From the IMG/VR virus record IMGVR_UViG_3300035703_000274, positions 1 through 33,888 of that record: a DNA stretch of 33,888 nucleotides; one strand, given 5' to 3'. The translations under genes and the position numbers were made by a program. Shown piece by piece: positions 6,413 to 12,176 of the stretch (the first letter of the stretch is position 1; each line of letters opens with the position of its first letter). The notes under the pieces are model-generated. The model worked only from the letters and a program-made list of their open reading frames with translations, did not search any database and was not told where the DNA came from. The DNA comes from a virus.

Positions 6413-7292
6413 TCGCCCTCCGGTATTCCTCGCGCTTAACTGCATCCTCGGCGTTGTGCTTGTCGATGCGAGCTAGCAGGCGCTCGATCTCGCCTTCGTG
6501 CTCTGGCCCGACGCCCTGGACCATCGGCACACCGTCTTTGCCGACCGCATAGGCCGGTTTCTTCGACGTCTTGCCGCTAGCAGCGTCCTTCAGCTTCCAG
6601 CCCAGCACCTGGCGCAGCCTGCGCTCGTTGGCGCCGCTCTCGGCCTCTGCCGCCGCAACGGCTACGGCCTCAGTGATGCGCTCCTCGACGAGCCCTAGCG
6701 CCAGACTGCCGAGGCTGCCTAGCAGCTCCTCGGCTACGACCGGATGGTCGAGGCTCGCAAACTTCTTGTGCGCCGCCAGCTCTAACGCAATGCGTCGAAC
6801 TTTTGGATCTACCGGAGCCGCAGCCGCTGCCTCGCGCGCGCGCGCGTTCTGCTCTTTGTAATCTTTATTTTCTTTATTTCTTTCTTTACGTTTCAGTGAA
6901 ACGTCGTGCGTTACTGGTAACGTTTCATGTAACGCTGTAACCGTTTCACCGTTACGTGCCTTGTCGCGGTGGCGGCGCACCCTCTCGGAACTGCTGGTGA
7001 TTGTTGCTTGCTGCTTGGCGTGAACAGGCAGCGACAAATGGCCATCTTCGCGCACTACAAGCTTTGAGCTCACAAGCTCGCGGAATGCCATCTCGGCGCG
7101 TTGACGTTCAATTCGGTACACCGCGACGGCCCACTCGATGGAATCATCGCCGGTATCAACGATGCCATCCCGGCTCGCGTCGTCCTGTAGCAGCCGGTAC
7201 AGGCCTCGAGCCTCGAACGAAAGGGCGGCCCATCCGCCGGCCTCTCGCGAGTAGGTTTTGTGCCAGCTCTCTCGGGACCAGTCACGAGCCAT
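6384..7292 (-). CDS. O-like replication initiation protein
   Basis: The probable origin-binding protein has 302 residues. The N-terminal domain (about 1-110: SWHKTYSREAGGWAALSFEA.., RGLYRLLQDDASRDGIVD) resembles the winged-helix domain of phage replication initiators. A charged, low-complexity linker follows (residues about 118-160), encoded by AT-rich, repeat-bearing DNA, as in the lambda O gene. The C-terminal half would bind the helicase loader encoded next. The protein ends in TEEVPF, which resembles an SSB acidic tip. The ATG at 7292 overlaps the upstream regulator gene by 11 bases; earlier in-frame starts lie fully inside that gene. The family is assigned by pattern and neighbourhood. 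Confidence 0.75.
   Translation of the reverse strand: MARDWSRESWHKTYSREAGGWAALSFEARGLYRLLQDDASRDGIVDTGDDSIEWAVAVYRIERQRAEMAFRELVSSKLVVREDGHLSLPVHAKQQATITSSSERVRRHRDKARNGETVTALHETLPVTHDVSLKRKERNKENKDYKEQNARAREAAAAAPVDPKVRRIALELAAHKKFASLDHPVVAEELLGSLGSLALGLVEERITEAVAVAAAEAESGANERRLRQVLGWKLKDAASGKTSKKPAYAVGKDGVPMVQGVGPEHEGEIERLLARIDKHNAEDAVKREEYRRANGLTEEVPF
6853..6956. other. Candidate replication origin inside the initiator gene
   Basis: A pyrimidine-rich AT tract (6853-6888) is followed by a cluster of short repeats: a perfect inverted repeat CGTTTCA-g-TGAAACG (6889-6903), another CGTTAC-tg-GTAACG (6909-6922), two more CGTTTCA (6921-6927, 6942-6948), and further GTAAC/CGTTAC copies (6929-6934, 6937-6941, 6950-6955). 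The AT tract stands out in this GC-rich genome and could be the unwinding element. The layout matches lambda-type origins, which lie within the linker-coding part of the O gene. It has not been tested. Confidence 0.6.
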
Positions 7293-7503
7293 GGGACTCC
7301 GACTCCTTGGCGATCCGAGCGGCATGGCCGACAACGGCTGGAACCCAAGCTGGCGGAAGCGCGACCTTGAGTTTTTTTGCCGCCTCCAAAACCCTCCGGT
7401 AGCTCACGAGGAACACGGGCCTTCCGCAATAAATCTTGCGGATTGTTTCAGCGGCACAATCGCTTTCCGCTACCAATAACTTCTTGTCTTTCGGTGTCAG
7501 CAT
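7282..7503 (-). CDS. Small Cro-like helix-turn-helix regulator
   Basis: A 73-residue protein with a helix-turn-helix-like segment: 'LLVAESDCAAETIRKIYCGR' followed by a second helix 'SYRRVLEAAKKLKV'. This resembles short phage Cro or repressor-like proteins of the pattern 'a.....d..TirrvlaGrPv....r.Rv..Aa..Lg'. It is the first gene of the leftward replication operon. Its ATG lies six bases past a good promoter -10 element, so the transcript probably begins at the ATG and lacks a leader. The decamer array just upstream is a natural target for it or for another regulator. Confidence 0.72.
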   Translation of the reverse strand: MLTPKDKKLLVAESDCAAETIRKIYCGRPVFLVSYRRVLEAAKKLKVALPPAWVPAVVGHAARIAKESESHGS

Positions 7504-7509
7504 GAAGCG

Positions 7510-7538
7510 ATGCTATCTCGCAGCATACCTCTTGTCAA
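7510..7538 (-). promoter_or_regulatory. Leftward promoter for replication operon
   Basis: On the minus strand a perfect -35 TTGACA (7533-7538) is separated by 17 bases from TAGCAT (7510-7515, four of six consensus bases). Only six bases separate the -10 from the ATG at 7503, so transcription should start at or next to the ATG (leaderless mRNA). The 10-bp repeat array begins about ten bases upstream of the -35. Confidence 0.75.
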
Positions 7539-7545
7539 GGCTAAG

Positions 7546-7615
7546 CGCGTGACATGCTGTGACGGAGCGTGACGTCGCGTGACAACCTGTGACGTCGCGT
7601 GACGGCCTGTCACTG
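7546..7615. repeat. Seven 10-bp spaced GTGAC motifs
   Basis: GTGAC occurs at 7549, 7559, 7569, 7579, 7589 and 7599, exactly 10 bp apart, and the variant GTCAC at 7609 continues the series. The base pattern per unit is roughly NSY-GTGAC-NN. One repeat per helical turn puts all sites on the same DNA face, as expected for cooperative binding of a regulator or initiator. The array lies in the non-coding gap between queC and the replication operon promoter. Confidence 0.9.
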
Positions 7616-7620
7616 AGTCG

Positions 7621-7640
7621 CCAACCCTGGCCAACCCTGG
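7621..7640. repeat. Perfect tandem 10-bp duplicate after queC
   Basis: CCAACCCTGG is present twice in direct succession (7621-7630 and 7631-7640), directly after the queC stop codon in the minus-strand direction. Its unit length equals that of the adjacent GTGAC array, although the sequence differs. Each unit is also a partial inverted repeat (CCA...TGG). Confidence 0.9.
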
Positions 7641-8282
7641 CTACTCAGCGCCAGCCAGCGACACTTGGAGAGCATTCAGCCGCAACGCGCAGGCGTCACA
7701 TGACCCGCAAGCCGTTCCCCGGTAACATGAAACCGATTCAGCCAAGTCTTGTGGGGCATCCGCCCATGTCATCGCGCGTCGGACGACCTCGGCCTTGGTC
7801 ATGCTCGACCAAGGCGCATGAATCGACACGCGCGAAACGACTCCTTTGAGCGCCAAGCCAATGCACCGCTCTGCCGCCGCAAGGAACTCTAGCCGGCAAT
7901 CTGGGAAAGCTTCCGCATCGTCGGCGTTGCAACCGATGACGAGTTCAAGATCATCGCAGGTGACGTTCCGGGCTCCGAAGGATGCTGCAACCGTCAGAAA
8001 TATCAGGTTACGAACAGCGACGTTGGCAAGACTGACGCCGGTGGCGCCTCGGCCAGCGATGGGGTCAGGGACGGAGTCTCCGAGGCTTCGGGTTAGATCA
8101 AGGACCGTGTATGGAACGTTCCTTCGCTCAGCAATTCGTCGCGCAGCCGTCAACTCAGCTCGAGCGTGAAGTTGACCATAGTCGAAGCCAATTGCTTGCA
8201 GCGCCGACCCTTCACTAAGGCACAGATGAAGTGCCGCCGTGCTGTCAAGGCCGCCGCTGAAAAGCACCAGCGACCTTTTCAT
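7641..8282 (-). CDS. queC: QueC, 7-cyano-7-deazaguanine (preQ0) synthase
   Basis: This enzyme converts 7-carboxy-7-deazaguanine to preQ0 using ATP and ammonia. The 213 residues show the PP-loop FSGGLDSTA (residues 8-16), an 'FDYGQLHARAE' segment (33-43) and the C-terminal zinc site with four cysteines at 186, 192, 195 and 198 (SCYRGTACGSCDAC). The length and all key residues match the family. Its ATG overlaps the queD stop by four bases. With queD and the DpdA-like gene it forms a deazaguanine cassette, which in phages serves DNA modification rather than tRNA queuosine. QueE and GTP cyclohydrolase are not in the window and may come from the host. Confidence 0.94.
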   Translation of the reverse strand: MKRSLVLFSGGLDSTAALHLCLSEGSALQAIGFDYGQLHARAELTAARRIAERRNVPYTVLDLTRSLGDSVPDPIAGRGATGVSLANVAVRNLIFLTVAASFGARNVTCDDLELVIGCNADDAEAFPDCRLEFLAAAERCIGLALKGVVSRVSIHAPWSSMTKAEVVRRAMTWADAPQDLAESVSCYRGTACGSCDACALRLNALQVSLAGAE

Positions 8283-8626
8283 CGCGCCGCCTCGGCCCAG
8301 GTCGCTGGCGATTCATAGACGCGGGCAGCGGTAACCCACGCCGGAAGTCGACTGAGCAGCCAGTGCGCGAACACCTCGCTGGTTGGGTTCTCAAGACCTT
8401 CGATGTCGTTGAGGCATCGGTGGTCAATCACATCGTGGATTGGCCACCAGACCTTGGCGATCTCCGCGTAGTCAAGGAGCATGCCGTCAGAGCCAACCTC
8501 GCCCTCGCACATAAGCTCAACGCGATAGGTGTGCCCGTGGAGCTGACGGCACTTGTGGTCCTCTGGAACATTCGGAAGCCAGTGAGCTGCGTCAAAGTCA
8601 AACGTCTTGGCAATCTTGATTTTCAT
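8279..8626 (-). CDS. queD: QueD, 6-carboxytetrahydropterin synthase
   Basis: QueD makes 6-carboxy-5,6,7,8-tetrahydropterin from dihydroneopterin triphosphate, an early preQ0 step. The 115-residue protein shows zinc ligands His15 (FDAAH), His30 and His32 (LHGHTY), the catalytic Cys26 four residues before the first of these, Asp52 (LLDYAEI), His69 (IDHRCLND), 'ENPTSE' (79-84) and Glu105 (YESP). All expected residues are present, so the enzyme should be active. Its ATG overlaps the previous stop (ATGA), and its stop overlaps the queC start. Confidence 0.93.
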   Translation of the reverse strand: MKIKIAKTFDFDAAHWLPNVPEDHKCRQLHGHTYRVELMCEGEVGSDGMLLDYAEIAKVWWPIHDVIDHRCLNDIEGLENPTSEVFAHWLLSRLPAWVTAARVYESPATWAEAAR

Positions 8627-9279
8627 GGTGTTTCAATTTCAAACATAATCTGCTGAGTTCCATGATTGAACCGCCTTGCGCGGTCAAGTTTTGGAACCGT
8701 CGTCGCGAACCGAGAAGCGCTTGTTCCGTCGAAGCTTGTTGCGTTAGCCGACACGCAAAGTTGTATTCTCCGAGCCGTGTTGACGCGACCGACATGCGAC
8801 CAGGCTCCCTTAGACCTTGCAAGCTCGCACCAACTTGCAATGGTCGCTTCTTTCCACTCAGTCGAGCCGCCGACGAAAATGCCGCAGAATTCTCCGATCA
8901 AATCCGCAACGTCTTCTTTTACCATGCCGTCCTGAACGGCAATAAGAGCTCGACCCGTGGAACCAAGAACCCTTGGCAGCCACTGAAGAGAAAACTCCAG
9001 CGAGGCCCGACCTCCTGCCACGATGTCTGGAACGACGACGAAATCGGCGTCACGCCCAAGTTTGGCCAGCGCCTTCAAGAACAACACCTCGTTGAACGGT
9101 TGCTGTTTCTGAAAGGCTGTCCACGCCCCGTTGTCGAGAGCGTATGGAAATCCCTCATGCCGTAAGCATCCAGTGGCAGAAACCAGAAGCCGCCACTCGT
9201 GCTTGCGTAACTCGGCCAGGTTCCGTTTGGTACCTGTCCTAGAAGCGTATCCGATGACAGGATATTCAAGCCACATCAT
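8623..9279 (-). CDS. dpdA: DpdA-like DNA guanine transglycosylase
   Basis: A TGT-fold enzyme that probably exchanges guanine in phage DNA for a 7-deazaguanine base. The 218 residues hold 'ALDNGAW' (47-53), 'VVVPDIVAGG' (81-90), 'FVGGSTEWK' (135-143), 'HVGRVNT' (162-168) and 'SFDGTSASRF' (182-191), a set typical of the short phage DpdA branch. Candidate catalytic aspartates are 49, 85 and 184. It is far shorter than tRNA-TGT (about 370 residues) and lacks an obvious C-terminal zinc site. The ATG at 9279 overlaps the RusA-like stop by four bases; an upstream frame to 9354 overlaps that gene and was rejected. Adjacency to queD and queC supports the call. Confidence 0.78.
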   Translation of the reverse strand: MMWLEYPVIGYASRTGTKRNLAELRKHEWRLLVSATGCLRHEGFPYALDNGAWTAFQKQQPFNEVLFLKALAKLGRDADFVVVPDIVAGGRASLEFSLQWLPRVLGSTGRALIAVQDGMVKEDVADLIGEFCGIFVGGSTEWKEATIASWCELARSKGAWSHVGRVNTARRIQLCVSANATSFDGTSASRFATTVPKLDRARRFNHGTQQIMFEIETP

Positions 9280-9638
9280 CCGCCCAAAAGTGGCAGTCCG
9301 ACAAGCACGCGCACGCCTGGCTTGCCGCGTTCCTGGGCGTAGATCCAATCCCACGACGCGTGGCCGTCATCGACGCCGCGCCAATCGGCTATTCCATCGC
9401 GCACAGCCTTTAGCGCGCCTCGCAAATTGTCGTCGTCGAGCGCGCGAGGCCCCGTCCTGACTAGCAGCACGCGCACCAGCTCGGCGTCGCGGTACTTGGT
9501 GACGTCAACACGCTGGCATCGCAGCGCCAGGTGTACCGCTGACCTCTGCGCCTTCACGCGTCGCGCTCGAGCCGCCCAATGTTCGCGCCGATTCAGCTCA
9601 GACACGGTTCTAATGGGCAACCAAAGCTCAACGGGCAC
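9276..9638 (-). CDS. rusA: RusA-like Holliday junction resolvase
   Basis: This endonuclease would cut four-way junctions formed during phage recombination and replication, and clear branches before packaging. About 120 residues carry the RusA signature: 'ALDDDNLRGALKAVRDGI' followed by 'DWRGVDDG', giving the aspartates and the lysine of the active site. The start is uncertain: TTG at 9653, TTG at 9644 or GTG at 9638; the GTG was chosen because GAAAGG lies at suitable distance. It overlaps its upstream neighbour slightly. It probably works with the nuclease-annealase fusion and SSB on the other strand. Confidence 0.85.
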   Translation of the reverse strand: MPVELWLPIRTVSELNRREHWAARARRVKAQRSAVHLALRCQRVDVTKYRDAELVRVLLVRTGPRALDDDNLRGALKAVRDGIADWRGVDDGHASWDWIYAQERGKPGVRVLVGLPLLGG

Positions 9639-9882
9639 GCTCAAACCTTTCAACCACGATGCGCCGGTTGCGTTGATCGAGGCTCGTCATGATTGATGCG
9701 GCTCGATACGGAGCCGGAATAATGGCTGCGTGCGCCACGCCGTCAGGGTCGCGCACCTCGGTCCACCAGCCTCGGGCCTCGGTTGATGCGCGCGCATAAT
9801 TGAGCGCCTCATAGAGGTCGCCTCGCCTTGCCACGATGCGCTTGCCCTCGGCCAATACCAGCCAGTCACGATCCGTCGTCAT
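9628..9882 (-). CDS. Hypothetical protein
   Basis: An 84-residue protein beginning at the ATG at 9882, which overlaps the end of the regulator gene by 17 bases; a longer frame upstream lies wholly inside that gene. The visible text (WLVLAEGKRIVARRGDLYEA; WWTEVRDPDGVAHAAIIPA) suggests a small alpha/beta protein. Phages often place such proteins beside resolvase genes, but no function is known to me. Its end overlaps the RusA-like start. Confidence 0.6.
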   Translation of the reverse strand: MTTDRDWLVLAEGKRIVARRGDLYEALNYARASTEARGWWTEVRDPDGVAHAAIIPAPYRAASIMTSLDQRNRRIVVERFERAR

Positions 9883-10144
9883 CTTGCGGCAACCCTTGCA
9901 GCGGTCGAACACTTGCCAGCGTGCGCACGAGCTCAAGCTCATCGCCATCGAGCCACGACACTGCCGGCACTGCGCCGGCTGTCCACCGCTCCATCGCCAC
10001 GCGGAACGGTGCCGACGGCGTGCGCTTGCGCGCCAGCCAGTCGTGGACGCATGGCGCGCTGACGCCGAGGACGCGAGCCGCTAGCACCTGCGGAGCCTGG
10101 TTTTTCTCTAAGAATTCGCGCAAAAGCTCTGGACCTACGTTCAT
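9866..10144 (-). CDS. YdaS/Cro-type helix-turn-helix repressor
   Basis: A 92-residue DNA-binding protein. The helix-turn-helix is clear at residues about 18-40 (QVLAARVLGVSAPCVHDWLA), followed by 'RKRTPSAPFRVAMERWT', in the style of YdaS/Cro proteins ('ALGVS...V..WlrG.R.ps..ra..iE..T'). The C-terminus ends in acidic residues (DDDGS). The ATG at 10144 was chosen over the one at 10213 because the extra residues run through the divergent promoter region. No Shine-Dalgarno is seen, so leaderless translation is possible. It is the first gene of the leftward operon and is well placed to regulate itself and the rightward operon. Confidence 0.75.
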   Translation of the reverse strand: MNVGPELLREFLEKNQAPQVLAARVLGVSAPCVHDWLARKRTPSAPFRVAMERWTAGAVPAVSWLDGDELELVRTLASVRPLQGLPQDDDGS

Positions 10145-10179
10145 CGATGAAACGTAACGACATGCGCTGCGATTCGCAA
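10141..10179 (-). promoter_or_regulatory. Weak leftward promoter with overlapping operator-like repeat
   Basis: Minus strand: TTGCGA (10174-10179), 17-base spacer, TACGTT (10151-10156), six bases, then the ATG at 10144. The elements are weak, but the geometry equals that of the better promoters here. The -10 is embedded in GTTACGTTTCATCGATGAACG-like sequence, a near palindrome that shares CGTTTCA and GTTAC with the candidate origin, so it may be an operator. Confidence 0.45.
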
Positions 10180-10195
10180 GCGTGAACATTACCAC

Positions 10196-10223
10196 TTGAC
10201 AACGTGTTCGCACGCGCTAACAT
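10196..10223 (+). promoter_or_regulatory. Rightward promoter for early/recombination operon
   Basis: A perfect -35 TTGACA (10196-10201), 16-base spacer and TAACAT (10218-10223) lie nine bases ahead of the ATG at 10233. The mRNA leader would be two or three bases at most. The 'GCGCTAA(C/T)ATG' context is shared with the promoter at 12625-12653. Confidence 0.72.
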
Positions 10224-10232
10224 GGCCGCACC

Positions 10233-10433
10233 ATGAATCACATTCTCGCCATCGACATCAGCTTTACTCGACTTGCGATTGCTGAGCTGCGCTTTGCGCT
10301 GCGCCAGGGTCCGACCTCGGTGTTGGAAACCGTTGACCAGCTTGTGATGAGCATCCGTCAGCGTCCGCACCTGGCCGCTCGCCTGCACCGTCTCATCCGT
10401 ATCGCGCTCGCCAGCGTCGCGGAGGACGTGTGA
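10233..10433 (+). CDS. Small hypothetical protein, first gene of rightward operon
   Basis: A 66-residue protein whose ATG lies nine bases after a promoter -10, so probably translated from a near-leaderless mRNA. It is mostly helical (ISFTRLAIAELRFALRQG; VLETVDQLVMSIRQRPHLAA) with an Arg-rich second half. No family recognised. Its stop overlaps the next tiny gene by one base (TGATG). Confidence 0.62.
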   Translation: MNHILAIDISFTRLAIAELRFALRQGPTSVLETVDQLVMSIRQRPHLAARLHRLIRIALASVAEDV

Positions 10434-10510
10434 TGCGCGCTGCCATCATTGAAACCGTGTTTGCCGTCGCCATGTGCGCTGCGTTCGTCGCTGCCATGGC
10501 GGTGCTATGA
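10433..10510 (+). CDS. 25-residue membrane microprotein
   Basis: This very short frame fits exactly between its neighbours: its start shares one base with the preceding stop (TGATG), and its stop overlaps the next ATG (ATGA). The product, MRAAIIETVFAV then AMCAAFVAAMAVL, is almost entirely hydrophobic and would form a single membrane helix. The tight coupling on both sides is the main evidence; chance is possible in GC-rich sequence. Function unknown; small early phage membrane peptides often inhibit host functions. Confidence 0.45.
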   Translation: MRAAIIETVFAVAMCAAFVAAMAVL

Positions 10511-10767
10511 GCTCCGATGCCTGGTCGCTCATCGCCAACGATGCGCCACGCATGTGGGATTGGTACGACGTGCTTGGACGCTGGCTAGGCTGTGAACTTG
10601 CGACCGACGCAGACGCAGCCATTGCCGCATGTATCGCCCACCTCGCGACTGACGCGTGCCTATCCGGCACCAAAGCCACCATTACCGTGCGATGCCTCGC
10701 GACTGACGAGCGCGCACGCACCACCACCATCATCACCACAGGTCTGTCATGTCTACCACTCTATTGA
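10507..10767 (+). CDS. Hypothetical protein
   Basis: An 86-residue protein. The ATG at 10507 overlaps the previous stop by four bases, and its own end overlaps the next gene by 19 bases. The sequence opens 'SSDAWSLIANDAPRMWDWYD' and has several tryptophans; the middle looks helical (ADAAIAACIAHLATDA), and the end is Thr-rich with beta potential (ATITVRCLATDE). No family recognised. Confidence 0.6.
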   Translation: MSSDAWSLIANDAPRMWDWYDVLGRWLGCELATDADAAIAACIAHLATDACLSGTKATITVRCLATDERARTTTIITTGLSCLPLY

Positions 10768-12176
10768 TCGTCGACTTTTCCGCCGTCTTTTGGCGCCACT
10801 GGCACGCAAGCGCATCAGAGGCGCTGACCTATGCTCGGCAGCGCACCGTCGATCATGTGCGCTCGATGGCTGCCAATTACACGCACACGATTGTTGCATT
10901 CGACTCACCTAATTGTTGGAGGCTCGACATCTGGCCAGAATACAAGGCCAACCGGCCACCAAAGGACGAGGCGGCGCTTGAGCAGATGCGCCAGGCGCAG
11001 GCCGACCTGTCGTCGCTCTACCCGACTGCGGCACATGAACGTTGGGAGGCCGACGACGTCATTGCTGAGCTGACGACGGGACTGCCTCACGACTGGTCCG
11101 CGTGCGTCTTGTCTGCCGACAAAGACCTCGTGCAGCTCCTTGGCGACCGCGTGACGATGCACCACTTATCTCGCAACGAGGTCATCACTGCGACGATGGC
11201 CGAGGACGCGATCAACCTGCCGCTGCACAGTTACGCTGATTACCTCGCGCTGTGTGGCGACAAGTCCGACAACGTGCTCGGCGTCCAGGGCGTCGGTCCA
11301 GTGCGCGCTGCCGAGTTGCTGCAGAAACACGAAAGCATCGATGGCATTTACTACGCGTTGGACGAAGACGAGGAACAATTCACGCCAAAGCTTCGCCAGG
11401 CGTTGAAGGACGCACGAAAGCGCGAAAACTGCTCAATTTGGACCGCACAAAAGCTCGTGAAGCTGCCCGCTGGATACGCTCCAGCGTGCGCGATTGACCC
11501 TGTAACAATCATCAAAAACTGGAAACCAACAAAGGAAAACACTGTGACCATTGACGAAGCCGACTATGACGAGCCGCAGCCCGCGCCAACTGCGTCAGCT
11601 CCTACGCCAACCATTCCGCAGCCTGCGCCGTCGCAGCCATCGAGCTCGACGCGTGCCATTGTGCCGACCGGCGACTGGCAACGCGCGCTTGAGCCCGCCG
11701 ACAGCAAAGGCGCATACGGGCTTGCCAAGGTCGTCGTGGCCTCGCGCATGTTCTCTGGCTACGGCACTCCCGAGCAGGCAATGCTGGTCATCATGGCTGG
11801 CCGTGAGTTCGGCCTCGGAGCCATGGCCTCGCTGCGCTCGTTTCACGTCGTTGAAGGAAAGCCGACTATGAGCGCGCAATCCATGATGGCGCGCTGCCTC
11901 GAGCACACGAGCTGCCGCTTGTTTCGCGTCGTACGGTCGCGCTGCACCAACGAACTTGCCGTGGTTGAGGTCCAGCGCCACGGCTGGCCAGAGCCCGAGA
12001 CGTACACATGGTCGATTGAGGACGCGAAGCGAGCTGGCCTCGCGAGCCGTCCCAATTGGAGCAAGTACCCGCGCGAAATGCTCATCAACCGCTGCATCGC
12101 TGAAGCTGCACGGTTTGTGTGGCCCGAAGTAATGGCTGGCGTGTATGCGCCAGAAGAGTTTGGAGGCGCGTCGTGA
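10749..12176 (+). CDS. 5'-nuclease (FEN-like) fused to RecT-like annealing domain
   Basis: A 475-residue fusion. Residues 1-240 are a flap-endonuclease/Pol I-type 5'-3' exonuclease: metal or structural sites VDF (Asp9), AFDS (Asp52), 'EYKANR' (64-69), EADD (100-103), SADKD (Asp124, Asp126), then the helix-three-turn-helix 'GDKSDNVLGVQGVGPVRAAE' (170-189). A proline-rich linker (275-306) follows. Residues about 320-475 resemble phage RecT-type single-strand annealing proteins: 'MLVIMAGREFGLGAMASLRS' (345-364), 'GKPTMSAQSMMA' (370-381), 'TWSIEDAKRAGLA' (420-432), 'KYPREMLINRCIAEAARFVW' (439-458), 'VMAGVYAPEE' (461-470). Together these would form a lambda Exo-Beta-like pair in one chain, acting with SSB encoded next. 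The nuclease half is certain; the annealase half is assigned by pattern. Confidence 0.85.
   Translation: MSTTLLIVDFSAVFWRHWHASASEALTYARQRTVDHVRSMAANYTHTIVAFDSPNCWRLDIWPEYKANRPPKDEAALEQMRQAQADLSSLYPTAAHERWEADDVIAELTTGLPHDWSACVLSADKDLVQLLGDRVTMHHLSRNEVITATMAEDAINLPLHSYADYLALCGDKSDNVLGVQGVGPVRAAELLQKHESIDGIYYALDEDEEQFTPKLRQALKDARKRENCSIWTAQKLVKLPAGYAPACAIDPVTIIKNWKPTKENTVTIDEADYDEPQPAPTASAPTPTIPQPAPSQPSSSTRAIVPTGDWQRALEPADSKGAYGLAKVVVASRMFSGYGTPEQAMLVIMAGREFGLGAMASLRSFHVVEGKPTMSAQSMMARCLEHTSCRLFRVVRSRCTNELAVVEVQRHGWPEPETYTWSIEDAKRAGLASRPNWSKYPREMLINRCIAEAARFVWPEVMAGVYAPEEFGGAS
11531..11546 (+). promoter_or_regulatory. Possible internal ribosome site for free annealase
   Basis: Inside the fusion gene AAAGGA (11531-11536) lies eight bases before an in-frame GTG (11544, residue 266), at the start of the flexible linker. 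Initiation here would give a free 210-residue annealing protein in addition to the full-length fusion. This is suggestive only. Confidence 0.35.

Noticed and set aside
7546-7640. 10-bp repeats as a CRISPR array
   Set aside because: The units are far too short and have no spacers; the period is one helical turn.
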